A DNA stretch of 64,000 nucleotides from an uncultured Saprospiraceae bacterium (GCA_937921775.1 CAKZUK010000025.1:1-64000), one strand, 5' to 3'. Positions 43,475 to 53,348 are shown, numbered from the stretch's first letter. Notes: a model not told the origin generated them from the letters alone. Made by a program: numbers and translations.

Positions 43475-44977
43475 CTACTTATATCTTCTCTTTGTCTTCT
43501 TACGCTTAGTCTTAAACTTATTTCCGCCTGTATCTTCGTTTCCTACTGGTCCACCAGTACGAGTCATTGCACAACGGAAGCCAATGGTACGATCAGACTT
43601 ATCTTCTTCTTTAAATCGACGAGAACCAGGAGACATCCAGTAAGCACGATCTGCCCATGAACCACCTTTGATTACTCTTGACTTATCAGAAATTAATGAC
43701 GTTTTTCCATAATCATAAAGAACAAAAGATTCTTTATCACCATCAAGGTAGTTATATACCTGACCACGCTTATAGTTTTCACGTGTTGCAACTTCATCAT
43801 CTTCTACGTAACGGTAACGGACACGACCTAAGCTATCTTTTTCAACTGGCGCACCATTTTCGTCAAGAACTTTAGTCTCAAATTTACCCCCACGATAAGG
43901 ATTCAAATCATGGTTTTCAACATCTCTCAATGTTTGACTAGTCAAAGGACGATATAAATCCATACACCATTCATTAACATTACCAGCCATGTGATAAAGG
44001 CCAAAATCGTTTGGCATATAACCACGTACATCAGAAGGGATATGCGCATTATCATTCAATTTACCAGCCATACCCATATAATCACCACGACCTCTCTTAA
44101 AGTTCGCAAGAATTTCACCCTGATCTTTAGTACGCTTCTGGAAACGAACTGTGTTACCATCCCATGGATAGATACGACGATCAGAGATACGCTCATCTTT
44201 TTCAGATGTTTGTTTACCAATAAGTGCAAGAGCAGCATATTCCCACTCTGCCTCAGTTGGCAATCTATAAGAAGGCAATAAAATACCATCTTCAAAACGT
44301 ACAGCTCTTTCACCACCTGTACGTATGTCTTTTTTGTTTTTTCTTACATCTCCTTGGTATTGACCAACCAAGTATGACTCTGTGTTGAAGTTATCTTCAT
44401 CCTTTTGCTCTGAATTCGGATTTAGAATACCTTTTTCAATAAGAATCATTTCGTTTACACGATCCGTTCTCCATTTACAGTATTCATTAGACTGTAACCA
44501 GTTTACACCGACTACAGGATAATTGTCATAAGAAGGGTGACGGAAATAGGTTTCAACGAAAGGCTCATTGTAAGAAAGCTCCTCTCGCCATACTAGTGTA
44601 TCAGGTAACGCGTTTAAGTAAACTTCTGGGTATGATTCACTAAAAACACGGTCAATCCAATACAAATATTCTTTGTAATCGATATTTGCTACTTCAGTTT
44701 CATCCATATAAAAAGAAGAAACAGTAACACGACGTGGAATAGAGTGCCAATCGTAAGTTACATCTTGCTCAGTAAAACCCATGGTGAATGTACCACCTTG
44801 AATAAGTACGAGATTAGGTCCCGTTGCCTGACCTTCATAGTCTAGCTTCTCAAAGCCACCCCATTTTTGATCATTGTATTTCCAACCTGTGGTTGCAGAA
44901 CGTTCTTTTTTGCCGCAAGAGCTAAGCATGAACAAAGACAAACATAAGACTGGAACTAGCTTCAGCAGTTTTTTCAT
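43475..44977 (-). CDS. gldJ: gliding motility / T9SS lipoprotein GldJ
   Basis: GldJ is an outer-membrane-associated lipoprotein required for gliding and T9SS stability in Flavobacterium. The 500-aa product starts MKKLLKLVPVLCLSLFMLSS-C with acceptor Cys21. The family opening 'TTGWKYNDQKWGGFEKLDYEGQATGPNLVLIQGGTFTMG' is present. A formylglycine-generating-enzyme-like fold follows ('VSSFYMDETEVANIDYKEYLYWI', 'NYPVVGVNWLQSNEYCKWRTDRVN', 'AGNVNEWCMDLY', 'VIKGGSWADRAYWMSPGSRRF'). The C-terminus is basic (TKRRYK). An in-frame ATG at 45130 would overlap the PorP gene and lacks the signal peptide context, so I use 44977. A -7-like CAAATATA lies at 45011-45018 on the plus strand. Confidence 0.95.
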   Translation of the reverse strand: MKKLLKLVPVLCLSLFMLSSCGKKERSATTGWKYNDQKWGGFEKLDYEGQATGPNLVLIQGGTFTMGFTEQDVTYDWHSIPRRVTVSSFYMDETEVANIDYKEYLYWIDRVFSESYPEVYLNALPDTLVWREELSYNEPFVETYFRHPSYDNYPVVGVNWLQSNEYCKWRTDRVNEMILIEKGILNPNSEQKDEDNFNTESYLVGQYQGDVRKNKKDIRTGGERAVRFEDGILLPSYRLPTEAEWEYAALALIGKQTSEKDERISDRRIYPWDGNTVRFQKRTKDQGEILANFKRGRGDYMGMAGKLNDNAHIPSDVRGYMPNDFGLYHMAGNVNEWCMDLYRPLTSQTLRDVENHDLNPYRGGKFETKVLDENGAPVEKDSLGRVRYRYVEDDEVATRENYKRGQVYNYLDGDKESFVLYDYGKTSLISDKSRVIKGGSWADRAYWMSPGSRRFKEEDKSDRTIGFRCAMTRTGGPVGNEDTGGNKFKTKRKKTKRRYK

Positions 44978-45010
44978 TGTACTAACTTGTTTTTTTTGAA
45001 AATTAGACCT

Positions 45011-45018
45011 CAAATATA
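45011..45018 (-). promoter_or_regulatory. -7 promoter element of gldJ
   Basis: On the minus strand TATATTTG matches TAnnTTTG and lies about 33 nt before the gldJ start codon. No -33 element is clear, so this is tentative. Confidence 0.45.
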
Positions 45019-45092
45019 AAGAAAAAAAGAAAATAGTTATGGTGAACCGTAAATATTGTACAATTCGTTGCAAAATCAGTGCCCATATTAGA

Positions 45093-46091
45093 CTATCTGA
45101 ACATTTGAAAGCAATCATTGAAGTCAACACCCGGTTCTCTAAATCTAAAACTTACGGAAATTTCATGAGATCCTCCAGATTCACTGGCTAATCCTGAAAC
45201 CGTAACGTCGTAACTATATCCGATTTTAAAAATACCTTTTTGTACACCAATCAAGGCGATTACAGCATCTGCATTAGACTGAGCGTTTCTATACCAAACT
45301 CCTCCAAAAATCATCCCCATCCCTGCATAAGCTCCTATGTTGAGCTGCCCAAAATCACCCTGTCTGACAAACAAAAGATTCGGAGATATAAACGGAGCAC
45401 CTTCTCTTTTATTGCTTTGTGAAAGGCTGATTTCTGCTCCAGCATGAACTGTATACCTCAAAGGTAAACCTCCATTTAGATTATTATTAATATTTAAGAA
45501 AGATTCGTTGGGGGTATTTAGATGTTTGATTGCAAAACCACCATAAAGAGATTTTCCATAAAGCAATAGCCCTGCAGAAGCATCAAAATAAACATTGGTC
45601 AGATTTTCAGGTTGTTCCTCCTCTGTTGGATATGGAGTTCCTCCTGGAGAAATAGGTCCATTCTCAACATCAATCTGATCTAAAAATACCAATCGACTCC
45701 AATCTAATCTGGCCTGAACCACACTAGCTTCAGCTCCCAGTTTAACAAAGAATTCATCATTTATTTTCAGTCGGTATGCATAAACTCCTGAAACTTTGGT
45801 CATTTTTAAAAGCCCTTCACCTGCATCATCTGCCAAAATCATTACACCAAAGCCGCTATTAAGATAGTCCAAATATTGATCGTAGGATGCCGCATAAGTG
45901 GTATAAGCATTAAGGGAAGGCCATTGATTCCTGTAATTAAGTGCAAAAGATGGTGCATAACCGTGTCCGGCAAAAGCAGGGTTTATCTGCAATGGAGCAG
46001 AATAGTATTGACTAAAAATGGGGTCCTGTGCTTGCGCATTAAAGGAAATTAACCCAACTAATGTTAAAATAACCAGCAAACGTCTAATCAT
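45093..46091 (-). CDS. PorP/SprF-family type IX secretion outer membrane protein
   Basis: The 332-aa product has a signal peptide (1-21, ending NAQAQ) and the family opening 'DPIFSQYYSAPLQINPAFAG'. Beta strands of an outer-membrane barrel follow ('FALNYRNQWPSL', 'GFGVMILADDAGEGLL', 'KMTKVSGVYAYRL'), ending 'SHEISVSFRFREPG'. PorP/SprF proteins serve in T9SS secretion of specific adhesins; several paralogues per genome are normal, so the specific partner cannot be told. The partner of such proteins is often a large adhesin encoded next to it, but none is adjacent here. It is divergent from porU and upstream of gldJ by 115 bp. Confidence 0.93.
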   Translation of the reverse strand: MIRRLLVILTLVGLISFNAQAQDPIFSQYYSAPLQINPAFAGHGYAPSFALNYRNQWPSLNAYTTYAASYDQYLDYLNSGFGVMILADDAGEGLLKMTKVSGVYAYRLKINDEFFVKLGAEASVVQARLDWSRLVFLDQIDVENGPISPGGTPYPTEEEQPENLTNVYFDASAGLLLYGKSLYGGFAIKHLNTPNESFLNINNNLNGGLPLRYTVHAGAEISLSQSNKREGAPFISPNLLFVRQGDFGQLNIGAYAGMGMIFGGVWYRNAQSNADAVIALIGVQKGIFKIGYSYDVTVSGLASESGGSHEISVSFRFREPGVDFNDCFQMFR

Positions 46092-46477
46092 TGACTCTTA
46101 TCTTTATGGTAAAAAATTTTGTGATCGCTCTCAAAAAACGAAATTCTAACTTCTAAATTGAGTTGTGAGGCGACAAAAAGACTGAAATAGCTCAAATTGA
46201 ACGTAAAAAAGAGCTTTTTATACTTCAAGCTTTATTAAGTTTATAGCCGTTAATATATTTAGGCGATTGAGTGTATAAACAAGGACCCTAGCTAATCTTA
46301 GCTGACACTTAAAAGCTTCTCTGTTAAATAACAAAATATGTCGGGAGCCTGTTATTTCTAAGACAATACCCCTTATCTATTAACGTTTCTATAACAATCA
46401 AACAAACGTAATTTTTCTTATTGAAATTGCCAATTTGTTTCAACTATACTGTCCCCAATTCATTATTCATGCAAATT
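46092..46477. other. 386-bp divergent region between porP and porU
   Basis: It separates the divergent T9SS genes and should hold both promoters. It is AT-rich; no repeat, hairpin or conserved motif is convincing. Confidence 0.5.
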
Positions 46478-49400
46478 ATGAAAAAATTTCTTCCATTCGT
46501 CTTATTATCGATGCTTTTAGTGCAAGTTTCTGCGCAAACTTTCACATTACAAAAGACACTCAATTGGGATGACACCCCTATTGTCCATAATCCTACAGGA
46601 AGTTTCCCTTTGGAGATTTGGAATTTCAGTGGTGCTCAATTTGGGAGTATTGCTCCTTCGCTACCCTATCATAATGAACGATTTCAAGTTCCATCTATGG
46701 GAACAATTGACATTGAAATAATCAATGCCCAATATGAACCATTTCAAAAGACTGCTTCTTCCGATGATGATGTCTTATCAACTGATATTGTGTTTGAAGC
46801 ATCTGTACGTCAAAATAGAAATGACTATTTCGCTAACGTCAAATTCATTCCTATTCGAAAAACTGGAACTAATAGTTTCGAACGATTGGTTTCATTTGAA
46901 CTTCGCGCAAGGTTCTCAACACAACAAGGAACAAGCAATACTCGTGGAGATAATACCTACACCTCTATACTTAGTGAAGGTACTAACTATAAAATTGCCA
47001 TTACCGAAACAGGTATTCACAAACTAAGCTTTGATTTCCTTAAAAATGACCTAGGAATTCCTATTGAGAATGTCGATCCCTCCAAGATAAAAATTTACGG
47101 TAATGGTGGTGGCCCTTTGCCTTCACCAGTCATTACAGAACGATACGATGACCTTCAAGAAAACTCAATCTATATCACAGGCCAAGGTGATGGAAGTTTT
47201 GATAACGAAGACTTCATTCTATTTTATGCAGAAGGCCCAGATAATTGGTCTTTCGATACAGAAAATAGACGTTTTCACAAAAACACCAACATTTACGACA
47301 CAAAAAACTATTATTTCATAAAGGTAGATGGAGAAAATGGAAAACGAGTTGGTGATGCAGACCATGTTATTCCTTCCATTTCTAACACTGAATATACCTC
47401 CTCTTCTTGCCAACATGATACACGATATGAAGATGATCAGCGCAACCTTCTTGCTGACTCTCCAAACTCTCAAGGATCTGGTCAGGCTTGGTATGGTGAT
47501 ATTTTCAATCCAACTCGCGATAAAACCTATAACTTCAATATTCCCAATTTAAAGACTGATGAATCTATTAAAATGACGGTCAAATTTGCGGGAAGAAGCA
47601 ATAATGGTAGTTCCAGTTACTCGGTTACAGCAGGAGGGCAAACAAGCACTAGCCAGAATTTTCCGCCAGTAATTTTAACCAACCCTGAATCTCAATATGC
47701 AAACGACAAAATACAGGACGTTCTTTTCAATACTTCTTCTGAAACCTTTGATATAGATATCTCTTATCCTTCTGTTGGTGATGGAACCAACAAAGGATGG
47801 CTCGATTATATTGAACTTAACCTTAGAAAAAATTTAGTTGTTGAAACAAATCCAATTGCATTCTATGATGCTAACTCACTCAATTTTGCAACATCTGGTT
47901 TCCAGTTAAGCGGAGCAAATGCTTCTACTTTAGTTTGGGATATAACGACATCCGTTGAAACTAAACTCGTTTCTGGAACTACACAATCAGGTTCTAATTT
48001 ATCGTTTGGCATTCAAAATGATAACAAACTGCACTCATTCATTGCCTTTGACCCAAATGCAGCATACTCTGCTCCTGAAGCAATTGGAGTAGTTCCTAAC
48101 CAAAACTATCACGGCATTCAAAATGTAGACATGGTCATCGTTTATCACAATGATTTCCTACAAGCTGTTCAACGTTTTGCTGAACACCGGTCATCACATA
48201 GCAATTTGACTATTGAATTAGTTGACATTAACAAACTATACAATGAATTCTCTTCGGGAAGAGTAGATCCAACAGCCATCCGCGATTTTGCAAAAATGCT
48301 ATTTGATAGAAGCGGTCAGTTCAAATATTTATTATTGATGGGAGATGGAAGTTTTGATGCCAGAAATATTGGTGGTGACAGTAAAAACTTTATTCCTGTT
48401 TACGAAACAGAACAATCACTACATCCCGTTTTTGCTTTTCCTAGTGACGATTATTTCGCCTTGCTTACAGATGATGACGGAGGTTCATTGGCTGGTGATA
48501 TGGAGATCGCAGTAGGTCGTATTCCCGTAAAAACATTAGAAGAATCAAATGGAGTTGTTGATAAAATAATTCGCTATGATACACAACAATCTACCCTAGG
48601 TGATTGGAAAAACAGAGTAACTTACGTAGCCGATGATGGAGACAATAACAGACACCTAAAAGATGCAGATGCTATCGCTGATGATACACGAGATGAGCAC
48701 CTTGTACTCAATTTTGATAAGATATATTTTGATGCTTACCAACAAGTATCTACTTCTGGCGATGCAAGATTCCCTGAAGCTCAGGATGCCTTGAATAGAA
48801 CAATATTTAGGGGAGTACTTGCCCTCAATTATATGGGCCACGGAGGTGGAAGAGGATGGGCACAAGAGCGTGTACTAACCAACAATGACATTTCAAATTG
48901 GACCAATGCAGATAAGCTTCCTCTTTTCGTGACAGCGACTTGTTCCTTTGCTGGATATGACGATGCAAGTTTCACTTCAGCTGGTGAGCAAATTATGTTG
49001 AAGCCAGATGGAGGTGCTATCGGTTTGTTTACTACTACACGTGCCGTATTTACAAGTTCTAATGAAAAACTAACACGTGAAGTGTTTGACACTTTATTTC
49101 AAGTGACAAGTGGCTACCTACCTCCAATTGGAGAAATACTTAGAATTGCTAAAAATAATTCAGCGGCAGGAATTGAAAATTCACGTAAATTTACTTTGCT
49201 AGGTGACCCTTCATTAACACTTACTATTCCAAGCTTAGATATTGTGACTACTCATGTAAATGGTGCTCCAATTGGTTCTCAAATTGATACCATCAGAGCA
49301 CTTCAGGAAGTAACCATTGGAGGAACAGTACTGGATGAAAATGGCAATATAAACACTTCATTCAATGGAACAGTTTACCCTACTATTTTTGATAAAAAGA

Positions 49401-50332
49401 TCACGATCAATACACTTGGACAAGATGATGACAGTCAGGTAAGACCTTTCGAATTGCAAAAAAATATTCTCTTTAAAGGAAGAGCAAGTGTTACAAATGG
49501 TGTTTTCAGCTTTACATTCGTTGTCCCAAAAGATATCAACTATGCATATGGATATGGAAAAATCAGCTATTACGCTGAGGATGGCTCTCAAGTAGATGCC
49601 CGTGGCTACTATGATCAAATTATTATTGGCGGTACCGATCCAAATGGTATTCAAGACGATGAAGGACCTATAGTCGAAGTGTTTATGAATGATGAAGATT
49701 TCGTAACAGGTGGCCTCACCGATAATAACCCAACCCTTCTGGTAAAGCTATCTGACGACCATGGTATCAATGTTGCAGGTAATAGTATTGGCCATGATCT
49801 TACGGGGGTTTTAGATCAAAACACCTCGAATACCTATATTTTAAATGATTTTTATGAGGCGGAAGTCAACAATCACCGAAAAGGTGAAGTGAGCTTTCCA
49901 TTGTATAATATTGAAGAAGGCTTGCATACTATTCGGGTAAAAGCTTGGGATGTAGCCAACAATTCTTCTGAAGGATTTACTGAGTTTCTTGTTGCCGGAG
50001 GAGAAGATGCTGCTTTGGACCATGTACTCAACTATCCGAATCCATTTAGTACTTGTACCAATTTCCAGTTTGAGCACAACTTGGCGGGGCAATTGTTGGA
50101 CGTACAAGTTCAGATTTTCACTGTTTCAGGTAAACTGGCCAAAACGGTGCACACACAGGTAAATGCTGAGGGCTACAGAGTAACGGATATAAAGTGGGAT
50201 GGTACAGATGATTATGGTGACAGATTAGGCCGTGGAGTCTACGTTTATAAAGTAAAAGTACGCTCCTTAAGTGATCCTTCTGCCAATATAAAAGGTGAAA
50301 GTGATTTTGAGAAATTAGTCATCCTAAAATAA
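46478..50332 (+). CDS. porU: type IX secretion system sortase PorU
   Basis: PorU is the C25-type cysteine peptidase at the cell surface that cleaves the T9SS sorting domain and attaches cargo. The product has 1284 aa from the ATG at 46478 (MKKFLPFVLLSMLLVQVSAQ is a good signal peptide); an upstream ATG at 46421 would add 19 residues without such a signal. The catalytic His is H788 in 'MGHGGGRGW' and the catalytic Cys is C822 in 'VTATCSFAGYDD'. An N-terminal beta-rich region of about 400 residues precedes it, and a C-terminal sorting-like domain (NYPNPFSTCTNFQFEHN, ending 'KVKVRS...FEKLVILK') follows. It is 323 bp upstream of porV on the same strand, so the pair may share regulation. Confidence 0.96.
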   Translation: MKKFLPFVLLSMLLVQVSAQTFTLQKTLNWDDTPIVHNPTGSFPLEIWNFSGAQFGSIAPSLPYHNERFQVPSMGTIDIEIINAQYEPFQKTASSDDDVLSTDIVFEASVRQNRNDYFANVKFIPIRKTGTNSFERLVSFELRARFSTQQGTSNTRGDNTYTSILSEGTNYKIAITETGIHKLSFDFLKNDLGIPIENVDPSKIKIYGNGGGPLPSPVITERYDDLQENSIYITGQGDGSFDNEDFILFYAEGPDNWSFDTENRRFHKNTNIYDTKNYYFIKVDGENGKRVGDADHVIPSISNTEYTSSSCQHDTRYEDDQRNLLADSPNSQGSGQAWYGDIFNPTRDKTYNFNIPNLKTDESIKMTVKFAGRSNNGSSSYSVTAGGQTSTSQNFPPVILTNPESQYANDKIQDVLFNTSSETFDIDISYPSVGDGTNKGWLDYIELNLRKNLVVETNPIAFYDANSLNFATSGFQLSGANASTLVWDITTSVETKLVSGTTQSGSNLSFGIQNDNKLHSFIAFDPNAAYSAPEAIGVVPNQNYHGIQNVDMVIVYHNDFLQAVQRFAEHRSSHSNLTIELVDINKLYNEFSSGRVDPTAIRDFAKMLFDRSGQFKYLLLMGDGSFDARNIGGDSKNFIPVYETEQSLHPVFAFPSDDYFALLTDDDGGSLAGDMEIAVGRIPVKTLEESNGVVDKIIRYDTQQSTLGDWKNRVTYVADDGDNNRHLKDADAIADDTRDEHLVLNFDKIYFDAYQQVSTSGDARFPEAQDALNRTIFRGVLALNYMGHGGGRGWAQERVLTNNDISNWTNADKLPLFVTATCSFAGYDDASFTSAGEQIMLKPDGGAIGLFTTTRAVFTSSNEKLTREVFDTLFQVTSGYLPPIGEILRIAKNNSAAGIENSRKFTLLGDPSLTLTIPSLDIVTTHVNGAPIGSQIDTIRALQEVTIGGTVLDENGNINTSFNGTVYPTIFDKKITINTLGQDDDSQVRPFELQKNILFKGRASVTNGVFSFTFVVPKDINYAYGYGKISYYAEDGSQVDARGYYDQIIIGGTDPNGIQDDEGPIVEVFMNDEDFVTGGLTDNNPTLLVKLSDDHGINVAGNSIGHDLTGVLDQNTSNTYILNDFYEAEVNNHRKGEVSFPLYNIEEGLHTIRVKAWDVANNSSEGFTEFLVAGGEDAALDHVLNYPNPFSTCTNFQFEHNLAGQLLDVQVQIFTVSGKLAKTVHTQVNAEGYRVTDIKWDGTDDYGDRLGRGVYVYKVKVRSLSDPSANIKGESDFEKLVILK

Positions 50333-50346
50333 GACATTCAAGTGTG

Positions 50347-50456
50347 GCAAAAAATAATTTGAGCATCTTTAGTCCCAATCATTTACCTAAAGCACAATAC
50401 TTTGTCGTTTAGATTTAGGTAAATGATTACAGATGCCCAAGTTAATTTTTCGTTGC
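50347..50456. repeat. long imperfect inverted repeat between porU and porV
   Basis: The core is a perfect 15-bp stem: AATCATTTACCTAAA at 50377-50391 and its complement at 50414-50428. Outer pairing continues through GCATCT (50363-50368) with AGATGC (50431-50436) and an AT-rich end with two short mismatches. The total span is about 110 nt and the terminal loop about 22 nt. Confidence 0.75.
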
Positions 50457-50608
50457 GAGTAACAGCCTGAACTAAATTAGAGGAATTAAGCAGAGAAATT
50501 GATTAAAAATAAGAACTCTTAACGTAAAATATTTGGTACTATTTTCCATTATATAACTGCGGATATTTGACACAGCAAAAAAACCTTAACACTTTCTATT
50601 AGAAAGAG

Positions 50609-50616
50609 TATATTTG
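50609..50616 (+). promoter_or_regulatory. -7 promoter element of porV
   Basis: TATATTTG matches TAnnTTTG and lies 39 bp before the porV start codon. No clear -33 motif is visible at the usual spacing. Confidence 0.5.
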
Positions 50617-50655
50617 CGAAACTTTTTGAAAAAAGAATATTAGAATTAATACGAC

Positions 50656-51873
50656 ATGAAAAAATTAACAACAAGTCTTTTATTACTAGTTTTTAGTCTG
50701 ATCGCCTTTGAGGCATCCGCACAGTTCAATTGTGTATTTAATGTAAGCTCCGGTGAATATGAAAGTCCGACTGGAGGTCCTTGTGTCAACTCAATTATCA
50801 CAGCTGTACCATTTTTGCGTATCGTACCAGATGCTCGCTCAGGTGCAATGGGTGATGTAGGTGTTGCGATTTCTCCAGATGCCAACTCTATGCACTATAA
50901 TGCCTCTAAGCTGGCTTTTGTAGATAAAGACATTAGTGTTGCTGCTACCTATACTCCTTGGTTGCGTGCACTTGGTATTCCTGACGTTTACTTGGCTTAC
51001 CTTTCTGGTTACAAGCAAATAGATGATTTACAGACAATAGGTATGTCATTACGCTACTTTTCTTTAGGAACCATCGCTTTTACAGATGAGAATGGTGGAT
51101 CACTTGGAGATGGTAACCCTAATGAGTTTGAAGTAGCTTTTGCTTACGCACGAAAACTTTCTCCGAAACTTTCTGTAGCTGTAACGCCAAAATTCATTTA
51201 TTCTAATCTTGCTTCTGGTAAAACAGTAGGTAATGTTGAAATCACTCCTGGTATTGCAGGTGCTGCTGATTTCTCACTAAGCTATAGAACGCCAATCAAA
51301 ATGAACGGTAAGGAATCTGACCTTTCATTAGGACTAGCAGTTTCAAATCTTGGAACTAAGATTTCATATACTAAATCTATCAATAAAGATTTCATCCCTT
51401 CTAACCTTGGTTTAGGAGCTGCTTGGAATCTTAACATCGATGAGTTTAATTCCATCACTTTTGCAGCGGACATGCACAAACTTTTAGTGCCTACTCCTTG
51501 TCAGGGAGAAGATTGTGATACAGATGGTAATGGTGTTCCTGATTATAAAGAACAGTCAATGTTTAGTGGTGTTTTGAGTTCTTTTGGTGATGCTCCTGAC
51601 GGATTCTCTGAAGAGTTGAGAGAATTAATGTTCTCTATGGGTGTTGAATATTGGTATGATCAGCAATTTGCTGTACGAGCAGGTTACTACTCTGAGCATG
51701 CAACAAAAGGAAATCGTAAATTCTTCACAGTTGGTCTTGGTTTGAAATACAACATTTTTGGTTTGAACTTCTCTTACTTAGTTCCAACTACTAATCAAAG
51801 AAATCCACTTGACAATACATTGCGTTTTACCTTGATGTTTGACTTTGGTGCTTTTGCTCCAGATGAAGAGTAA
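50656..51873 (+). CDS. porV: type IX secretion system outer membrane protein PorV
   Basis: PorV is the outer-membrane barrel that carries T9SS cargo from the translocon to PorU. The 405-aa protein has a signal peptide (1-22, ending EASAQ) and the family phrases 'AVPFLRIVPDARSGAMGDVGVAISPDANSMHYNASKLAF', 'YTPWLRALGIPDVYLAYLSGY' and the C-terminal barrel end 'GLGLKYNIFGLNFSYLVPTTNQRNPLDNTLRFTLMFDF'. In a loop that is variable in PorV proteins (about residues 281-300), it has the calcium-type motif DTDGNGVPD flanked by cysteines (CQGEDCDTDGNGVPDYKE). It is followed by a strong terminator at 51962-52002. Confidence 0.96.
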   Translation: MKKLTTSLLLLVFSLIAFEASAQFNCVFNVSSGEYESPTGGPCVNSIITAVPFLRIVPDARSGAMGDVGVAISPDANSMHYNASKLAFVDKDISVAATYTPWLRALGIPDVYLAYLSGYKQIDDLQTIGMSLRYFSLGTIAFTDENGGSLGDGNPNEFEVAFAYARKLSPKLSVAVTPKFIYSNLASGKTVGNVEITPGIAGAADFSLSYRTPIKMNGKESDLSLGLAVSNLGTKISYTKSINKDFIPSNLGLGAAWNLNIDEFNSITFAADMHKLLVPTPCQGEDCDTDGNGVPDYKEQSMFSGVLSSFGDAPDGFSEELRELMFSMGVEYWYDQQFAVRAGYYSEHATKGNRKFFTVGLGLKYNIFGLNFSYLVPTTNQRNPLDNTLRFTLMFDFGAFAPDEE

Positions 51874-51961
51874 AACTTAAATCGACTCTACCTGGCTGCG
51901 CCGAGTAGACAAGTTCGCTCAGTCTGCGTTCCTCAAAGTTTTTGTACTATAAGTACTTATA

Positions 51962-52002
51962 AAAAGAAAGCCCGAATGCTAATTGCGTTCGGGCTTTCTT
52001 TT
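51962..52002. terminator. terminator after porV
   Basis: An 18-bp stem with one mismatch (51962-51979 and 51985-52002) and a 5-nt loop. T-rich ends lie on both strands, so it probably also ends the convergent T9SS cargo gene at 52119-53348. Confidence 0.92.
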
Positions 52003-52118
52003 ATTATGGGCTCAGTTGTACTGAATTTCAAGCTAAATTTAATTCTGCACATTACTTAACTCAATCCCACCTATTCATTAATATATCATTGGGGATTTTT
52101 TTATTCCCATCTCCTTTA

Positions 52119-53348
52119 TTAATTCTTAATCAAACGCCTCTGCCAAATCGTATCCTTAGACTTGGCAACTAAAGTATAAAAACCAGAAGTCAGCTGCTTA
52201 AAACCAGCTAATTCAAACTGCTGAGCAGCCTGTCTTGTTCCATTCCACGATTCGTTGCCTAAAGCGTTAATCAAACTAAACTCAATAGCTTGGTTTTGGT
52301 TTTCAGAAAAGGTAATAAACAAGATTTCCTCAAAAGGATTCGGATAAACCTCTAAAGATTTATTCGATCCAATATCTACAGAAGAAACAGGTTCATCTTC
52401 TACCCAGTCCGCTATCGAAAAGGTCAATAGTTTTGGAGGTAATTCTAGCTGCCCTACATCAAACTGCTCAGAACAAACAAATCCCTCTTTATTATTTTTA
52501 AAAGCAATTCCTTCTGTTTGACTATTTGTTAAAGCAGTTCCATATTCTATTTTTCGTTTGTTGCCACTAAAGTAGTGAAAGTCAGTATAGTCGAAAAGAA
52601 TCCAAATAAAGTTGAAGCCAACTTCAGTATATCCTAACAAGACAATCGTACCTTCATCATTTACATCTGCCCCAGTAATCAGACCACCAACATTAAACGT
52701 TTCACGTAACTCCGCGACATGTGCCCCTGGTTCCGCAGACATTACATAGTGGCGAGTCTGATTGTTAAGCCAATTTTTTGTGAATAAATGTAAACTATCA
52801 TTGTGATAAATAAAGGCTTCACAATCGTAATCGTTATTGTTCCAATTTTCTGAAAAGTCTGTTTGATCACTATAAGTGAATTCAATAATCTGAGTGTTCA
52901 TGATATTGTTGCCCAATTCAGATTTGTTGAGTCGGTAGATTTTCAAATCTGTTCGGTTGCCAGCATTATTCCCAAGGTCGCCTAAAAAAATATGGTCTTC
53001 GCTATCTGCCATGTCTTCCCAATCTTCATTATCGCCAATGATTAAAGCTGTATGTAAGATGGCTCCAGTAAGGGTATCAATTTCATAAATTTCATCGGGG
53101 TTACTGGCGTCATTATGTCCCCAAAGACCACTGGATGATGTATGTGCTAAACCGGAAATTTCTTCCATTTCTGATGAAAGGTTCGCTACTAAAGTTAAGC
53201 TTGCACTGGTAGCAGGATAAAGGCAAGACCCATCATTAGTCATTGCCATTGCATCAAAATTTGTGGCTTGAGGATCAGTGCATCCCTCCTGAGCATAAAT
53301 AAATGAAAAGCTACAAAACAATAGAAGGGTCAAAATTTGAATTCTCAT
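52119..53348 (-). CDS. secreted T9SS type A sorting-domain protein with propeller-like middle
   Basis: The 409-aa protein has a signal peptide (1-19, ending FIYAQ). Right after it is a short 'GCTDPQATNFDAMAMTNDGSC' module, a cysteine-bracketed unit often seen in Bacteroidota extracellular proteins. The middle (about 50-310) has beta-propeller features ('EISGLAHTSSSGLWGHNDAS', 'DEIYEIDTLTGAILHTALI', 'ADVNDEGTIVLLGYTEV'). The end is a T9SS sorting domain (VYPNPFEEILFITF to RRLIKN). It is a likely cargo of the PorU/PorV machinery encoded on the other side of the terminator. No enzyme motif is evident. Confidence 0.9.
   Translation of the reverse strand: MRIQILTLLLFCSFSFIYAQEGCTDPQATNFDAMAMTNDGSCLYPATSASLTLVANLSSEMEEISGLAHTSSSGLWGHNDASNPDEIYEIDTLTGAILHTALIIGDNEDWEDMADSEDHIFLGDLGNNAGNRTDLKIYRLNKSELGNNIMNTQIIEFTYSDQTDFSENWNNNDYDCEAFIYHNDSLHLFTKNWLNNQTRHYVMSAEPGAHVAELRETFNVGGLITGADVNDEGTIVLLGYTEVGFNFIWILFDYTDFHYFSGNKRKIEYGTALTNSQTEGIAFKNNKEGFVCSEQFDVGQLELPPKLLTFSIADWVEDEPVSSVDIGSNKSLEVYPNPFEEILFITFSENQNQAIEFSLINALGNESWNGTRQAAQQFELAGFKQLTSGFYTLVAKSKDTIWQRRLIKN

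Larger units (their letters stand above)
50333..50655. other. 323-bp region between porU and porV
   Basis: This holds a roughly 110-bp inverted repeat (50347-50456) and the -7 element of porV at 50609-50616. No gene is visible. Confidence 0.6.

Noticed and set aside
44980-45130. Longer gldJ start at 45130
   Set aside because: The added 51 residues overlap the PorP gene and displace the lipoprotein signal, which starts cleanly at 44977.
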